Below, one piece after another: positions 63,933 to 64,000 of a stretch of DNA of 64,000 nt. Origin of the DNA: Roseibium sp. MMSF_3544 (lineage in GTDB: Bacteria; Pseudomonadota; Alphaproteobacteria; Rhizobiales; Stappiaceae). The notes beneath the pieces are model-generated. The model did not search any database. It saw only the letters and a program-made list of their open reading frames with translations, and was not told the DNA's origin. Every line of letters starts with the position of its first letter. Positions within the stretch are counted from its first letter, which is position 1. The translations under genes were made by a program, and so were the position numbers. The DNA is taken from the NCBI RefSeq assembly GCF_030732845.1, contig NZ_JASHKA010000009.1:62001-126000 (forward strand), read 5' to 3'.

Positions 63933-64000
63933 TCAGATGTCGAACCCGAGCATTTGTCCGACAGCAAACACGTCCTTGTCGCCCCGGCCGCACAGATTCA
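63933..64000 (-). CDS. trpB: C-terminal end of tryptophan synthase beta chain (partial)
   Basis: The last 21 codons read NLCGRGDKDVFAVGQMLGFD then I and stop at 63933. The GRGDKD motif is the hallmark end of TrpB (serine- and PLP-phosphate-binding region: S/C-GRGDKD). The rest is outside the window. A T-run terminator follows, so trpB ends its own transcript and does not read into trpA. Confidence 0.9.
   Translation of the reverse strand, partial: NLCGRGDKDVFAVGQMLGFDI

Noticed and set aside
1-64000. tRNA, rRNA, CRISPR array, insertion sequence, prophage or toxin-antitoxin module
   Set aside because: No tRNA cloverleaf, regular short repeat with spacers, transposase, integrase or phage gene could be seen; all repeats are intergenic palindromes.

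Overview
The window reads as a GC-rich chromosome segment of an alphaproteobacterium of the order Hyphomicrobiales (Rhizobiales). A Stappiaceae-like genome (Roseibium/Labrenzia/Stappia type) is my best guess from gene order. The evidence is a set of blocks typical of that order: timA-mltA-smr, glnD-murJ-trpS, hemW-rdgB-rph-hrcA, hisB-hisH-hisA-hisF-hisE-coaA and trpB/trpA-accD-folC, plus a RegB/RegA redox pair and an intracellular PHB depolymerase. I see no prophage, insertion sequence, CRISPR array, rRNA or tRNA gene. Most of the window is housekeeping DNA with small accessory islands and several families of short palindromic repeats.

Layout. 1-8.7 kb is accessory: the start of a leftward flavin-monooxygenase-like gene, an AcoR-like regulator with a degenerate AAA+ domain, comM, a small ORF, then an MFS transporter and an EgtD-like methyltransferase divergent from a LysR regulator, and a Tat-exported cyclase-family enzyme. 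8.8-16.6 kb holds polA, a membrane acyltransferase, fxsA, timA, mltA, smr and a small HTH gene. 16.9-25.2 kb holds glnD, murJ, trpS and a hybrid histidine kinase. 25.2-33.1 kb holds an OlsB-like acyltransferase, a class A PBP, a secreted protein, a YgjP-like metallopeptidase, a DUF2852 protein and phaZ. 33.4-39.1 kb holds hemW-rdgB-rph facing hrcA, moeB, an AhpD-like protein and secB. 39.3-45.1 kb holds regB, regA, a large secreted protein with a VHL-like domain and a chemoreceptor.

45.2-51 kb carries an Ada-zinc-domain-like protein and the leftward histidine operon ending in coaA. 51.2-53.7 kb holds two SDR oxidoreductases and pyrF. 53.9-56.5 kb is an arginine-to-proline unit: arginase and ornithine cyclodeaminase, divergent from an Lrp/AsnC regulator. 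56.5-60.8 kb holds an HTH-Ogt fusion, a DUF559 protein, a secreted protein of unknown function and folC. 60.9-64 kb holds accD, trpA, two small genes in an unusual gap, and the 3' end of trpB.

The most notable observations are: a secreted protein whose VHL-beta-like segment keeps nearly all residues of the human hydroxyproline pocket; an AcoR-type regulator without GAFTGA and without a Walker B acidic pair, next to an ordered array of TGTTGC half-sites; an EgtD-like methyltransferase with changed substrate-pocket positions in a LysR/MFS cluster; a PHB depolymerase fused to a helix-hairpin-helix tail, with two exact PhaR-type sites upstream; and trpB split from trpA by an island with a DUF1127 gene. 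I found no convincing complete new multi-gene defence or mobile system.
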